The notes under the pieces were generated by a model. That model ran no database searches. It saw only the letters and a list, made by a program, of their open reading frames with translations, and was not told the DNA's origin. Shown piece by piece: positions 16,826 to 26,601 of a stretch of DNA of 64,000 nt. Source of the DNA: Jejubacter sp036620675. Lineage in GTDB: Bacteria > Pseudomonadota > Gammaproteobacteria > Enterobacterales > Enterobacteriaceae. The translations under genes and the position numbers were made by a program. The DNA lies in the NCBI GenBank assembly GCA_036620675.1, contig JAZHEE010000001.1, one strand, 5' to 3'. Within the stretch, counting starts at the first letter, position 1, and the number at the start of each line of letters is the position of its first letter.

Positions 16826-18181
16826 TTAGCGGTTACCTTCGCCGCCGCCCTGACCACCGCGACGACGTCGGCGACCGGAACCTTCACCGGCAGGCTTAGG
16901 CGCCTGGCCGCTTTCGGCGCGCTTACGCGGCTGACCCTGCCCGCGCCCACCGCCAGCATTTCCCCGACCACCGCCATTGCCGCGGCCACCTCCGTTACCA
17001 CGCCCCTGACGCCCATTCTGAATCGGCTCTGCCTTAATAGAGGGGTCCGGCTCGAAACCCGGCTCGGCGATACGCGGAATTTCGCGCTTCAGCAGGCGTT
17101 CAATATCGCGCAGCAGTTTATGCTCATCCACGCAGACCAGCGACAGCGCTTCACCGGTGGCGGCGGCACGACCGGTACGGCCAATACGGTGCACGTAATC
17201 TTCCGGCACGTTGGGCAGCTCATAGTTGACCACGTGCGGCAGCTCTTCAATATCCAGACCGCGTGCGGCGATATCGGTCGCCACCAGCACCCGAATATCG
17301 CCCGACTTAAAGTTGGCCAGCGCCCGGGTACGCGCGCCCTGGCTCTTATTGCCGTGAATGGCGGCAGCGGTGATGCCGTCTTTATTCAGCTGTTCCGCCA
17401 GATGGTTGGCGCCGTGCTTGGTGCGGGTAAAGACCAGCACCTGGCGCCAGTCGCCCTTGCCAATCAGCAGCGACAGCAGTTCACGCTTGCGCTTTTTATC
17501 CACAAAGTGAACGTGCTGGGTCACCTGCTCCGAGGCAGTATTACGGCGCGCCACTTCCACCTCTTCCGGGTTATGCAGCAGTTTTTCCGCCAGCCCCTTG
17601 ATCTCGTCAGAAAAAGTCGCGGAAAACAGCAGATTCTGGCGGCGCGGCGGCAGTTTTGCCAGCACCCGACGGATATCGTGGATAAAGCCCATATCCAGCA
17701 TGCGGTCGGCTTCGTCCAGTACCAGAATTTCCACCTGATCCAGCTTCACCGCGTTCTGATGTTCCAGATCGAGCAAACGGCCCGGCGTCGCCACCAGTAC
17801 GTCAACCCCGCCGCGCAGCTTCATCATCTGCGGGTTGATGCTCACGCCGCCAAACACCACCAGCGAACGGATATTCAGGTATTTGCTGTAGTCGCGCACG
17901 TTTTCGCCGATCTGCGCGGCCAGTTCGCGGGTTGGGGTCAGAATCAGGGCGCGCACCGGACGGCGCCCTTTGCTGTGCGGCTCGCGCTGCGTCAACAGCT
18001 CCAGCAGCGGCAGCGTAAAGCCGGCGGTTTTACCGGTGCCCGTCTGGGCGCTGGCCATCAGATCGCGACCGCTGAGCACCACGGGGATCGCCTGGCGCTG
18101 GATAGGGGTGGGTTCGCGATAGCCCTGTTCGGCAACGGCGCGCAGAATATCGGGGCTCAGCCCAAGAGAATCAAAAGACAT
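16826..18181 (-). CDS. rhlE: DEAD-box RNA helicase RhlE
   Basis: ATP-dependent RNA helicase with a role in ribosome maturation. DEAD-box motifs appear in order: Q motif (PTPIQRQAIP), ASAQTGTGKT, PTRELA, TPGR, VLDEADRMLDMG, FSATF, ATDIAARGLDI and HRIGRTGRAA. The C-terminal tail from about residue 385 is a low-complexity RNA-binding stretch of RGNGGG and GRGQ repeats ending in arginines. ATG at 18179-18181 gives 451 residues against 454 in E. coli and has GGAG before it. It diverges from cecR, whose product controls it in E. coli. Confidence 0.95.
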   Translation of the reverse strand: MSFDSLGLSPDILRAVAEQGYREPTPIQRQAIPVVLSGRDLMASAQTGTGKTAGFTLPLLELLTQREPHSKGRRPVRALILTPTRELAAQIGENVRDYSKYLNIRSLVVFGGVSINPQMMKLRGGVDVLVATPGRLLDLEHQNAVKLDQVEILVLDEADRMLDMGFIHDIRRVLAKLPPRRQNLLFSATFSDEIKGLAEKLLHNPEEVEVARRNTASEQVTQHVHFVDKKRKRELLSLLIGKGDWRQVLVFTRTKHGANHLAEQLNKDGITAAAIHGNKSQGARTRALANFKSGDIRVLVATDIAARGLDIEELPHVVNYELPNVPEDYVHRIGRTGRAAATGEALSLVCVDEHKLLRDIERLLKREIPRIAEPGFEPDPSIKAEPIQNGRQGRGNGGGRGNGGGRGNAGGGRGQGQPRKRAESGQAPKPAGEGSGRRRRRGGQGGGEGNR

Positions 18182-18399
18182 AACTACTCCAGACCCGCCC
18201 TGACCGGGCAACCGGTGTCGTTTCCAGGGGGAGTGTGCAAGCCGGGAACCGGCCGGTTACTCAAAGGCACAAACCACAGTGCCGTTACAGGGGGCGGAGT
18301 GTATCAGTTTTTGCGACCTGGCGCATAAATTCTCCACAGGCGGAAACATTAGCAGAACCAATTGACGTTTCTGGACACAATGGCAAAACCTGCTTACTC

Positions 18400-18419
18400 T
18401 TAATCAATCGATTGATTAA
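18400..18419. promoter_or_regulatory. CecR operator
   Basis: TTAATCAATCGATTGATTAA is a perfect 20-bp palindrome ending 21 bases before cecR. In E. coli CecR (YbiH) binds between rhlE and its own gene and represses both; this is the obvious target. Confidence 0.8.
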
Positions 18420-18440
18420 CTTTTCAGGAACTCCTGCCTG

Positions 18441-19133
18441 ATGAGCAACCGAACCACACCCCCTACCGCCAGAGGGGAGCAGGCCAGACAGCAACTCATC
18501 CACGCCGCCATCGCCCAGTTTGGCGAATACGGCCTGCATGCCACCACCCGCGATATCGCTGCCCAGGCGCAGCAGAATATCGCCGCCATTACCTATTACT
18601 TCGGATCAAAAGAGGCGCTTTATCTGGCCTGCGCGCACTGGATTGCCGATTTTATAGAGAATAACTTCCAGCAGCATGCCGCCACCGCCGAAAAGCTGCT
18701 GAAAAGCGGTGCTGAACGACAAGCCGTGCGCCAGCTTATCGTTGAAGCCAGCCGTCACCTTATCACCCTGCTCACCGCCGATGAAACGCTGAATATCAGC
18801 AAGTTTATCTCCCGCGAGCAGTTGGCCCCAACCGAGGCTTATCAGTTAATTCACCAACGGGTGACCGCGCCGATGCATGAACTTCTTACCCGTTTGATCG
18901 CCCGCTACTGCGGGCGCGACCCCGGAGATACCGAAACCATTCTCCATACCCATGCCCTGCTGGGGGAGATACTCGCCTTCCGGTTAGGGCGCGAAACCAT
19001 ACTGCTGCGCGCCGGTTGGCAGCACTTCGATGCGGCGGGGGTTCAGCAAATTATTTGGGTGGTAACCCAACATATCGATCTCATTCTACAGGGACTTTCC
19101 GTCCAGCGAGGAGCCGACGAAAATGAAAAGTAG
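18441..19133 (+). CDS. cecR: TetR-family regulator CecR (YbiH)
   Basis: Repressor linked in E. coli to sensitivity to cefoperazone and chloramphenicol; it controls rhlE and the cecR-ybhGFSR operon. The TetR helix-turn-helix is at about residues 18-60 (HAAIAQFGEYGLHATTRDIAAQAQQNIAAITYYF in two parts), followed by the ligand domain with ISREQLAPT and HTHALLGEILAFRLGRETILLR. The product has 230 residues, 7 more than E. coli, from a longer N-terminus. Its end overlaps ybhG by 11 bases. Confidence 0.93.
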   Translation: MSNRTTPPTARGEQARQQLIHAAIAQFGEYGLHATTRDIAAQAQQNIAAITYYFGSKEALYLACAHWIADFIENNFQQHAATAEKLLKSGAERQAVRQLIVEASRHLITLLTADETLNISKFISREQLAPTEAYQLIHQRVTAPMHELLTRLIARYCGRDPGDTETILHTHALLGEILAFRLGRETILLRAGWQHFDAAGVQQIIWVVTQHIDLILQGLSVQRGADENEK

Positions 19134-20136
19134 CAAGTCTGTTGTGGCGGCGCTGATCGTTGTGGCGCTGCTGGCCGCCACCCTCGGCGGCTGGTGGTGG
19201 TATCGCAGCCAGCATAACCAGCCCCTGACGCTATATGGCAACGTGGATATCCGCACGGTGAATATCAGCTTCCGGGTTGGAGGGCGTCTGGCGACCCTTA
19301 ACGTGGATGAAGGGGATACCATTAAGCGCGGCGACGTGCTGGGCGAACTGGATAAAGCGCCTCTGGATAACGCCCTGCGACAATCACAGGCCAACGTCGC
19401 CGCCGCCCAGGCCAAATACTCTCTGATGATGGCCGGCTACCGCAGCGAAGAGATAGCTCAGGCCGCCGCCGCCGAACGTCAGGCGCGCGCCTCCTGGGAA
19501 TATGCGGACAAGTTTTATCAGCGTCAGCTTGGGCTGTGGAACAGTCGCTCCGTCTCCGCCGACGCGTTGTCCAACGCCCGTTCATCGCGCGATCAGGCCG
19601 CGGCCAACCTGAAAGCGGCCCGCGATAAGCTGGCCCAGTACCAGACCGGGAACCGACCGCAGGAAATCGCCGAGGCCAAAGCCAGTCTGGAACAGGCCCA
19701 GGCCGCACTGGCCCAGGCGCAACTGGATCTTCAGGACGCCACGCTTATCGCCCCTTCCGACGGCACCCTGCTGACCCGCTCCATAGAGCCAGGCACCATG
19801 CTCAGCGCCGGCAGCAACGTTCTGACGCTGTCGCTGACCCGCCCGGTCTGGATCCGCGCTTATATCGATGAGCCAAACCTTAACCAGGCCCGGCCGGGTC
19901 GTGAGGTACTGATTTACACGGATGGCCGCCCGAACACTCCCTGGCACGGGAAGATAGGCTTTGTCTCGCCGACCGCCGAATTCACGCCTAAAAGCGTCGA
20001 AACGCCGGATCTGCGTACCGACCTGGTCTATCGCCTGCGCATTATCGTAACCGACCCGGACGATACCCTGCGCCAGGGAATGCCGGTTACCCTGCGCTTT
20101 AGCGACGCGAAGGCAAGCAGCGATGAGCCACGCTGA
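19123..20136 (+). CDS. ybhG: Periplasmic adaptor (HlyD family) YbhG
   Basis: Membrane-fusion subunit of the YbhGFSR exporter. A signal-anchor is at about 6-26, then a lipoyl half (VDIRTVNISFRVGGRL), a long alanine- and glutamine-rich coiled coil (about 85-200) and a beta-barrel with LIAPSDGTLLTR and GFVSPTAEFTPK. Length is 337 against 332 in E. coli. Overlaps cecR by 11 bases and ybhF by 14, so all five genes are one operon. Confidence 0.93.
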   Translation: MKSSKSVVAALIVVALLAATLGGWWWYRSQHNQPLTLYGNVDIRTVNISFRVGGRLATLNVDEGDTIKRGDVLGELDKAPLDNALRQSQANVAAAQAKYSLMMAGYRSEEIAQAAAAERQARASWEYADKFYQRQLGLWNSRSVSADALSNARSSRDQAAANLKAARDKLAQYQTGNRPQEIAEAKASLEQAQAALAQAQLDLQDATLIAPSDGTLLTRSIEPGTMLSAGSNVLTLSLTRPVWIRAYIDEPNLNQARPGREVLIYTDGRPNTPWHGKIGFVSPTAEFTPKSVETPDLRTDLVYRLRIIVTDPDDTLRQGMPVTLRFSDAKASSDEPR

Positions 20137-21868
20137 ACGCGCCATTGAACTACGCGGGGTGGTCAAACGCTTCCCCGATATGGAAAAACCGGCGGTCGCC
20201 AGCCTGACGGTAACGCTTAACGCTGGCGGCGTTATTGGCCTGGCAGGGCCGGACGGCGCCGGTAAAACCACGCTGATGCGCATGCTGGCGGGCCTGCTGC
20301 GCCCCAGCGAGGGCGAAGTCCGGGTGGCCGAACTCGATCCCATCCAGGATTCCGGCGAGCTTCACTCGCTGTTGGGCTATATGCCCCAGAAGTTCGGTCT
20401 TTATGAAGATTTAACGGTCCAGGAAAACCTGAATCTGTATGCCGACCTGCGCAGCGTGACCGGCGAACAGCGCCGCCAGACCTTCGAAAAGCTGCTGGCC
20501 TTTACCGCCCTCGCCCCTTTCACCGGGCGGCTGGCGGGCAAGCTTTCCGGTGGAATGAAGCAGAAGCTCGGGCTGGCCTGCACCCTGGTGGGTCAGCCTC
20601 AGGTACTGCTGCTGGATGAGCCGGGCGTCGGCGTCGATCCCATCTCGCGCCGCGAGCTGTGGCAGATGGTGCACACGCTATCAAACGAAGGCATGCTGAT
20701 TCTGTGGAGCACCTCTTATCTGGACGAAGCCGAGCAGTGCCGCACTATCCTGTTGATGAACGAAGGGGAAATACTCTACCAGGGCGAACCAAAAGCGCTG
20801 ACCCGCCAGATGACCGGACGCAGTTGGCTGATGACCAGCCCCCGTCTCAACAGCCGTCAGCTGTTACAGCAAGCGCTGCGCCAGCCGACGGTCAGCGACG
20901 GCGTCATCCAGGGAAAATCGGTGCGGGTGATTCTGAAAAAAGAGGCTCAGATCGACCACCTGAGCCGGGCGCTGGCGCTGCCGCCCGAACGCATCGAAGA
21001 GACGGCGCCGCGCTTTGAGGATGCCTTTATCGATTTACTGGGCGGCACCAGCGCCGTCGAATCGCCGCTGGGCGCCATTCTGCACGATGTGGAAGGCAAG
21101 CCAGGCGAAACGGTGATCGAAGCGCGCCAGCTGACCAAAAAATTCGGCGACTTCGCGGCCACCGATAGTGTCGACTTCAAAGTGACCCGCGGCGAGATAT
21201 TCGGGCTGCTCGGCCCCAACGGCGCGGGTAAATCCACCACCTTCAAGATGATGTGCGGCCTGCTGACGCCCACCTCGGGTCAGGCGCTGGTGCTGGATAT
21301 GGATCTGAAGACCAATTCCGGCCAGGCGCGCCAGCACCTGGGTTATATGGCCCAGAAGTTTTCGCTGTACGGCAACCTGACGGTTAATCAGAACCTGCGC
21401 TTTTTCTCCGGTATCTACGGCCTGAAGGGGAAACGCCAGCAAGAGCGCATTGAGCGGATGAGCACGGCTTTTAACCTGACGCCCATCGCCCGCCAGAGCA
21501 CCGATTCTCTGCCGCTGGGCTTTAAGCAGCGCCTGGCGCTGGCCTGCTCGCTGATGCACGAGCCGGATATTCTGTTCCTTGACGAACCCACCTCCGGCGT
21601 CGACCCCCTCACCCGCCGCGAATTCTGGTTGCATATCAACAGCATGGTAGAGCGCGGCGTGACCGTTATGGTGACCACCCACTTTATGGACGAGGCGGAA
21701 TATTGCGACCGTATCGGGCTGGTGTACCACGGCAAAATCATCGCCAGCGGTACGCCGGACGACCTGAAACAACAGGCCGCAGACGCCGAACATCCGGATC
21801 CCACCATGGAGCAGGCCTTTATCGCCCTGATTCACCAGTGGGACAAGGAGTACAGCCATGGCCAATAA
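20123..21868 (+). CDS. ybhF: Exporter ATPase YbhF (two fused ABC domains)
   Basis: Cytoplasmic ATPase of the YbhFSR exporter, associated in E. coli with tetracycline-class drug and sodium efflux. Two complete ABC modules are joined: GPDGAGKTT with KLSGGMKQKLGLA and LLLDEPGVGVDP, then GPNGAGKST with SLPLGFKQRLALA and LFLDEPTSGVDP. The second signature has LPLGF in place of LSGGQ, as in the E. coli protein as far as I recall. 581 residues; 578 in E. coli. Confidence 0.93.
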   Translation: MSHAERAIELRGVVKRFPDMEKPAVASLTVTLNAGGVIGLAGPDGAGKTTLMRMLAGLLRPSEGEVRVAELDPIQDSGELHSLLGYMPQKFGLYEDLTVQENLNLYADLRSVTGEQRRQTFEKLLAFTALAPFTGRLAGKLSGGMKQKLGLACTLVGQPQVLLLDEPGVGVDPISRRELWQMVHTLSNEGMLILWSTSYLDEAEQCRTILLMNEGEILYQGEPKALTRQMTGRSWLMTSPRLNSRQLLQQALRQPTVSDGVIQGKSVRVILKKEAQIDHLSRALALPPERIEETAPRFEDAFIDLLGGTSAVESPLGAILHDVEGKPGETVIEARQLTKKFGDFAATDSVDFKVTRGEIFGLLGPNGAGKSTTFKMMCGLLTPTSGQALVLDMDLKTNSGQARQHLGYMAQKFSLYGNLTVNQNLRFFSGIYGLKGKRQQERIERMSTAFNLTPIARQSTDSLPLGFKQRLALACSLMHEPDILFLDEPTSGVDPLTRREFWLHINSMVERGVTVMVTTHFMDEAEYCDRIGLVYHGKIIASGTPDDLKQQAADAEHPDPTMEQAFIALIHQWDKEYSHGQ

Positions 21869-22994
21869 TCAACGTTTCTCGGGGCGTCGGGTGCGCGCCC
21901 TGTGTCTGAAAGAGACCCGCCAGATTCTGCGCGATCCCAGTAGCTGGCTGATTGCGGTGGTCATTCCCCTGCTGCTGCTGTTTATCTTCGGCTACGGCAT
22001 TAACCTGGATTCCAGCCAGTTACGGGTCGGGGTTCTGCTGGAACAGCGCAGCGAAGAGGCGGTGGACTTTACCCGTACCCTGAGCGCCTCTCCCTTTATC
22101 GATGCGACCGTCAGCAATAATCGCCAGCAGTTGATCGAAATGATGCAGGGCGGACGGATTCGCGGGCTGGTGGTATTGCCGGTGAATTTCGCCGAGCGCC
22201 AGGCAAGCCCCGGCGACAGCGCACCGATTCAGGTAATAACCGACGGCAGCGAACCCAATACCGCCAACTTCGTGCAGGGCTACGTCCAGGGAAGCTGGCA
22301 GGTCTGGCAGCAGCAGCGCGCGCTGGCCCGGGGTGAAAGTCTACAGCCGCTGATCGACGTGCAGAGCCGCTACTGGTTTAATCCGGCCGCCATCAGCCGC
22401 CACTTTATAATCCCCGGCGCCATCACCATTATCATGACGGTGATCGGCGCCATTCTGACCTCACTGGTGGTGGCCCGCGAGTGGGAGCGCGGCACCATGG
22501 AGGCGCTGCTCTCCACCGAGGTAACCCGCACCGAGCTGCTGCTGTGCAAGCTTATTCCCTACTATTTTCTGGGCATGCTGGCGATGCTTATCTGTATGCT
22601 GATGACGGTTTTTGTGTTGGGGGTGCCGTACCGCGGTTCTCTGCTGCTGCTGTTTATCATTACCAGCCTGTTTTTACTGAGCACCCTCGGCATGGGGCTG
22701 TTAATCTCCACCCTGACCCGCAACCAGTTTAACGCCGCCCAGGTGGCGCTGAACGCCGCGTTTCTGCCATCGGTAATGCTATCCGGCTTTATTTTCCAGA
22801 TAGACAGTATGCCTGCCGCCATCCGGGCGGTGACCTGGGTAATCCCGGCGCGTTACTTCGTCAGCACCCTGCAAAGCCTTTTTCTGGCGGGCAATATCCC
22901 CATTGTGCTGCTGATAAACGTGCTGTTTTTGATTGGCTCGGCGGTGATGTTTATCGGTCTGACCTGGCTTAACACCAAACGCCGTCTCGATTAA
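21858..22994 (+). CDS. ybhS: ABC-2 type permease YbhS
   Basis: Inner-membrane permease of the YbhFSR exporter. One N-terminal membrane segment (WLIAVVIPLLLLFIFGYGI), a periplasmic domain to about residue 170, then five segments, as in ABC-2 drug/sodium permeases. The conserved VVAREWERGTMEALLSTEVTR cytoplasmic segment is present. 378 residues. Overlaps ybhF by 11 bases. Confidence 0.93.
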   Translation: MANNQRFSGRRVRALCLKETRQILRDPSSWLIAVVIPLLLLFIFGYGINLDSSQLRVGVLLEQRSEEAVDFTRTLSASPFIDATVSNNRQQLIEMMQGGRIRGLVVLPVNFAERQASPGDSAPIQVITDGSEPNTANFVQGYVQGSWQVWQQQRALARGESLQPLIDVQSRYWFNPAAISRHFIIPGAITIIMTVIGAILTSLVVAREWERGTMEALLSTEVTRTELLLCKLIPYYFLGMLAMLICMLMTVFVLGVPYRGSLLLLFIITSLFLLSTLGMGLLISTLTRNQFNAAQVALNAAFLPSVMLSGFIFQIDSMPAAIRAVTWVIPARYFVSTLQSLFLAGNIPIVLLINVLFLIGSAVMFIGLTWLNTKRRLD

Positions 22995-23005
22995 GGAAGC
23001 CTCTG

Positions 23006-24112
23006 ATGCTACATCGCTTATGGACACTGATTCGTAAAGAGCTCCAGGCGCTGCTGCGGGAGCCACAGACCCGCGCCATTCTGGTGCTGCCGGTGATTAT
23101 CCAGGTGGTGCTGTTCCCGCTGGCGGCGACCCTGGAGGTGACCAACGCCACCATCGCCATCTACAGCGAAGACAGCGGGAAACACTCGGTAGAACTGACC
23201 CAGCGTTTTGCTCAGGCCAACGCCTTCAGCCACGTGCTGCGCCTGCACGGCCCCAACGAAATCCAGCCGACCATCGATACCCAGAAGGCGCTGCTGGTGG
23301 CTCGCTTTCCGGCGAGCTTTTCCCGGAATCTTGACCAGAGCAGTCCCACTCAGCTTCAGTTGATTCTCGACGGACGCAACTCCAACAGCGCGCAGATAGC
23401 GGCCCGCTATCTGCAACAGATAGTGATGGATTACCAGAAGGAGCTGACCCGGGGGCAGGCGCGTAGCGGCAACAGCGAGCTGGTGGTGCGCAACTGGTAC
23501 AACCCCAATCTGGACTATGACTGGTTCGTGGTACCGTCGCTGGTGGCGATGATCACCACCGTCGGGATTATGATAGTCACCTCGCTTTCCGTGGCGCGCG
23601 AACGCGAACAGGGCACCCTCGATCAGCTTCTGGTCTCGCCGCTCACCACCTGGCAGATTTTTGCCGGTAAAGCCATTCCGGCGCTTATCGTCGCCATCTT
23701 CCAGGCCACCATCGTTCTGCTGGCCGGGATTCTTATCTATCAGATCCCCTTCGCCGGTTCGCTACTGCTGTTCTACTTCACCATGGTGGTGTACGGACTG
23801 TCGCTGGTGGGATTCGGGCTGCTAATTTCGTCGCTGTGCGCCACTCAGCAGCAGGCGTTTATCGGGGTATTTGTCTTTATGATGCCAGCGATTCTACTGT
23901 CGGGGTACGTCTCTCCGGTCGAGAATATGCCGGTCTGGCTGCAAAACCTGACCTGGATAAACCCCATCCGTCACTTTACCGACATCACCAAACAGATCTA
24001 TCTGAAGGACGCCAGCTTTCACATTATCTGGCAGAGTTTATGGCCGCTGCTGGTGATAGCGGCCACAACGGGATTAGCGGCGTACGCTATGTTTCGGCGG
24101 AAGATCGCCTGA
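23006..24112 (+). CDS. ybhR: ABC-2 type permease YbhR
   Basis: Second permease half of YbhFSR and a paralogue of YbhS: the same layout of one N-terminal segment, a periplasmic domain and a cluster of five C-terminal segments, with VAREREQGTLDQLLVSPLT at the cytoplasmic loop. 368 residues, like E. coli. Its last 39 bases overlap the 3' end of ybhQ on the other strand. Confidence 0.93.
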   Translation: MLHRLWTLIRKELQALLREPQTRAILVLPVIIQVVLFPLAATLEVTNATIAIYSEDSGKHSVELTQRFAQANAFSHVLRLHGPNEIQPTIDTQKALLVARFPASFSRNLDQSSPTQLQLILDGRNSNSAQIAARYLQQIVMDYQKELTRGQARSGNSELVVRNWYNPNLDYDWFVVPSLVAMITTVGIMIVTSLSVAREREQGTLDQLLVSPLTTWQIFAGKAIPALIVAIFQATIVLLAGILIYQIPFAGSLLLFYFTMVVYGLSLVGFGLLISSLCATQQQAFIGVFVFMMPAILLSGYVSPVENMPVWLQNLTWINPIRHFTDITKQIYLKDASFHIIWQSLWPLLVIAATTGLAAYAMFRRKIA

Positions 24113-24487
24113 GCGACGACGGTCTTTAATCAGTAGCGAAACCAGCGCCGGCCCGGCCAGCAGCGCCAGTCCGGCAATCGCCAGCAGCAAATTGTTATGC
24201 ACTACCCGGGAAAGCAGCCAGATGGCGATCAGCGCCGCCCCGAAGTACCAGGCGGTGGTCAGCTCTTCCAGCAAATCAGCAAACTCCCGGCGCCAGCCTT
24301 CCGCGTGGCGCTGGAACACCAGCATCAGCATCAGCGTGACCGCGTACAGCGTGCAGAGCCCCAGCCCAACGCGCACCATCGTATTGCTCAACCAGCCCAT
24401 CACCAGTAAGGCCACTACCAGTAAATGCAGCATAATCTGCAGGCAACTTAGGCCAGTTGCCACACGAATACGTTGTTGCCACTTCAT
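24074..24487 (-). CDS. ybhQ: Inner membrane protein YbhQ
   Basis: A 137-residue protein with four predicted membrane segments, matching E. coli YbhQ (136) from MKWQQRIRVATGLSCLQIML to the KHSVRR end. Function unknown. The start at 24485-24487 agrees with the family; upstream in-frame codons are unconserved. The conserved C-terminus shows that the 39-base antisense overlap with ybhR is real. Confidence 0.88.
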   Translation of the reverse strand: MKWQQRIRVATGLSCLQIMLHLLVVALLVMGWLSNTMVRVGLGLCTLYAVTLMLMLVFQRHAEGWRREFADLLEELTTAWYFGAALIAIWLLSRVVHNNLLLAIAGLALLAGPALVSLLIKDRRRSGDLPPKHSVRR

Positions 24488-24619
24488 GGCTCGTCTCCAT
24501 TTAGTCTTTTTTTCTGTTCTTTCAGAGTACAGTACTTTAAGGAAAATTCCGTATCCCGCCAACTTTTTGTGACAAAGACTACACTTTATCGTCTACGGAG
24601 AGGCATTTGTGGGAGGCTC

Positions 24620-25381
24620 ATGACCGATAACACGGCGCATTTTTCGCTGCGGGTGCTGACCATCAACACCCACAAAGGGTTCACCGCCCTGAACCGGCGC
24701 TTTATCCTGCCGGAGCTGCGCGAAGCGGTGCGCAGCGTTTCGGCGGATATCGTCTGTCTGCAGGAAGTGCTGGGGGAGCATGAGATCCACGCCTTAAGGG
24801 TGGCGGGCTGGCCGGACGCGCCCCACTATGAATTCCTGGCTGATACCATGTGGCGCGACTACGCCTACGGTCGCAACGCCGTCTATCCTGAGGGACACCA
24901 CGGCAACGCCATTCTCTCCCGTTTCCCTATCGAGCAGTTTGAAAATCACGATGTCTCCATTCCCGGCCACGAAAAGCGCGGCCTGCTGCGCTGCCGCATT
25001 CTGCTACCGGAAAGCGGCCAGCATATCCATATTATCTGCGTGCACCTGGGACTGCACGACAGCCATCGCGCCATTCAGCTGCGGCAGCTGGCGAGCCTGG
25101 TTAACGACCTGCCCGCCGAACAGCCGGTGGTGGTGGCCGGGGACTTTAACGACTGGCGCCAGAAAGCGAACCGGCCGCTGCGGGAGCTGGCCGGGCTGGA
25201 CGAGGTCTTTACCCGCGCCAGAGGGCGCCCGGCGCGCACCTTTCCGGTGCGCTTCCCGCTGCTGCGTCTGGATCGCATCTATGTGAAATACGCTGCCGCC
25301 AGCGCCCCCTGGGCGCTGACGCTGCGCGACTGGCGTCATCTTTCCGATCACGCACCGCTGGCCGTGGAGATTCACCTGTGA
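24620..25381 (+). CDS. ybhP: Endonuclease/exonuclease/phosphatase family protein YbhP
   Basis: A 253-residue protein (E. coli also 253) of the EEP superfamily, which uses a DNase I-like metal site. Visible motifs: LTINTHKG at the start, IVCLQEV (metal glutamate), VCVHLGLHDSHR, VVVAGDFNDW and WRHLSDHAPLAVEI. Target not established; its coupling to the cardiolipin synthase gene clsB hints at lipid metabolism. GGGAGG precedes the ATG at 24620. The end overlaps clsB by 4 bases. Confidence 0.92.
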   Translation: MTDNTAHFSLRVLTINTHKGFTALNRRFILPELREAVRSVSADIVCLQEVLGEHEIHALRVAGWPDAPHYEFLADTMWRDYAYGRNAVYPEGHHGNAILSRFPIEQFENHDVSIPGHEKRGLLRCRILLPESGQHIHIICVHLGLHDSHRAIQLRQLASLVNDLPAEQPVVVAGDFNDWRQKANRPLRELAGLDEVFTRARGRPARTFPVRFPLLRLDRIYVKYAAASAPWALTLRDWRHLSDHAPLAVEIHL

Positions 25382-26601
25382 GAAACCGCTGGCGCCAGGG
25401 AAACCGCATTCAGTTGCTGGAAAACGGCGAAGCGTTCTTTCCGGCGGTGTTCGACGCCATCGCCGCCGCCCGCACTCAGGTGCTGCTGGAAACCTTTATC
25501 TGGTTCGAGGACAGCGTAGGCTGGCGGCTACGCCACGCCCTGCTGGAAGCCGCCAGACGCGGCGTTCGGGTCGAATGCCTGCTGGATGGCTACGGTACGC
25601 CGGAACTTTCCGCACACTTTATCGACGACCTGGTGACCGCTGGCGTCATCATTCGCTATTACGATCCGCGCCCCAGGCTGTTCGGTATGCGAACCAATAT
25701 GTTCCGCCGCATGCACCGCAAAACCGTGGTCGTGGATGAACAGATAGCCTTTGTCGGTGGAATTAACTTCAGCGACGAGCATATGGCCAGCTACGGCACT
25801 GACGCCAAACAGGACTATGCCGTTATGGTCACCGGCCCGGTGGTGGAGGACATCCGTAGCTATGTGGAAAGCGCCCTGCCGGAGCCAGAACGCCCCTTTT
25901 ACGGCTGGCATGGCCACGGCCCTTCGCACGAGCCTCATGCCGGCGAGGCGCAGGCGCTGTTTATCTGGCGCGATAACGGCCAGCATCGCGACGATATCGA
26001 ACGCTACTACCTGAAAATGCTGGCCGCCGCCCGCCGCGACGTCACCATCGCCAACGCTTACTTTTTCCCGGGCTACCGCCTGCTGCATGCGATGCGTAAC
26101 GCGGCCCGGCGCGGCGTGCAGGTGCGACTGCTGGTTCAGGGGCAGCCCGATATGCCCATCGTCCAGGTGGGGTCGCGCCTGCTGTATCGCTACCTGCTCA
26201 AGGCTGGGGTACAAATCTTCGAATATCAGACCCGGGCCCTGCACGGCAAAGTGGCCGTGATGGACCAACGCTGGGCCACCGTCGGCTCCAGTAATTTGGA
26301 TCCGCTCAGCCTTTCGCTTAACCTGGAGGCCAACCTGGTTATCCACGACAGCAATTTTAATCGGAGGCTGCGCGATAATCTGGACGCCCTGATCGAACAC
26401 CAGAGCAAGCGAGTGGATGAGAATATGCTGCCGCGCCGAAACTGGTGGAACCTGACCTTCAGCGTGCTGGCCTTTCACTTCCTGCGCCACTTCCCCGCTA
26501 TGGTGGGCTGGCTGCCGGCTCACCTACCGCGGGTGATGCGGGTAACGCGCCGCAGCGGCAAATCTTCGGCTCAGAATGACAGACCGGAAGTAAAACCCTG
26601 A
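25378..26601 (+). CDS. clsB: Cardiolipin synthase B
   Basis: Phospholipase D superfamily enzyme at the inner membrane that makes cardiolipin from phosphatidylglycerol, and in E. coli also phosphatidylglycerol from phosphatidylethanolamine and glycerol. Both HKD motifs are intact: HRKTVVVDEQIAFVGG and HGKVAVMDQRWATVGSSN. 407 residues against 413. The start is GTG in a GTGA overlap with ybhP; the stop overlaps ybhN by one base. Confidence 0.95.
   Translation: MRNRWRQGNRIQLLENGEAFFPAVFDAIAAARTQVLLETFIWFEDSVGWRLRHALLEAARRGVRVECLLDGYGTPELSAHFIDDLVTAGVIIRYYDPRPRLFGMRTNMFRRMHRKTVVVDEQIAFVGGINFSDEHMASYGTDAKQDYAVMVTGPVVEDIRSYVESALPEPERPFYGWHGHGPSHEPHAGEAQALFIWRDNGQHRDDIERYYLKMLAAARRDVTIANAYFFPGYRLLHAMRNAARRGVQVRLLVQGQPDMPIVQVGSRLLYRYLLKAGVQIFEYQTRALHGKVAVMDQRWATVGSSNLDPLSLSLNLEANLVIHDSNFNRRLRDNLDALIEHQSKRVDENMLPRRNWWNLTFSVLAFHFLRHFPAMVGWLPAHLPRVMRVTRRSGKSSAQNDRPEVKP

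Noticed and set aside
16808..18328. 506-codon open frame antisense to rhlE
   Set aside because: Shadow of the rhlE coding sequence; its composition mirrors the sense strand codons and no motif is seen.
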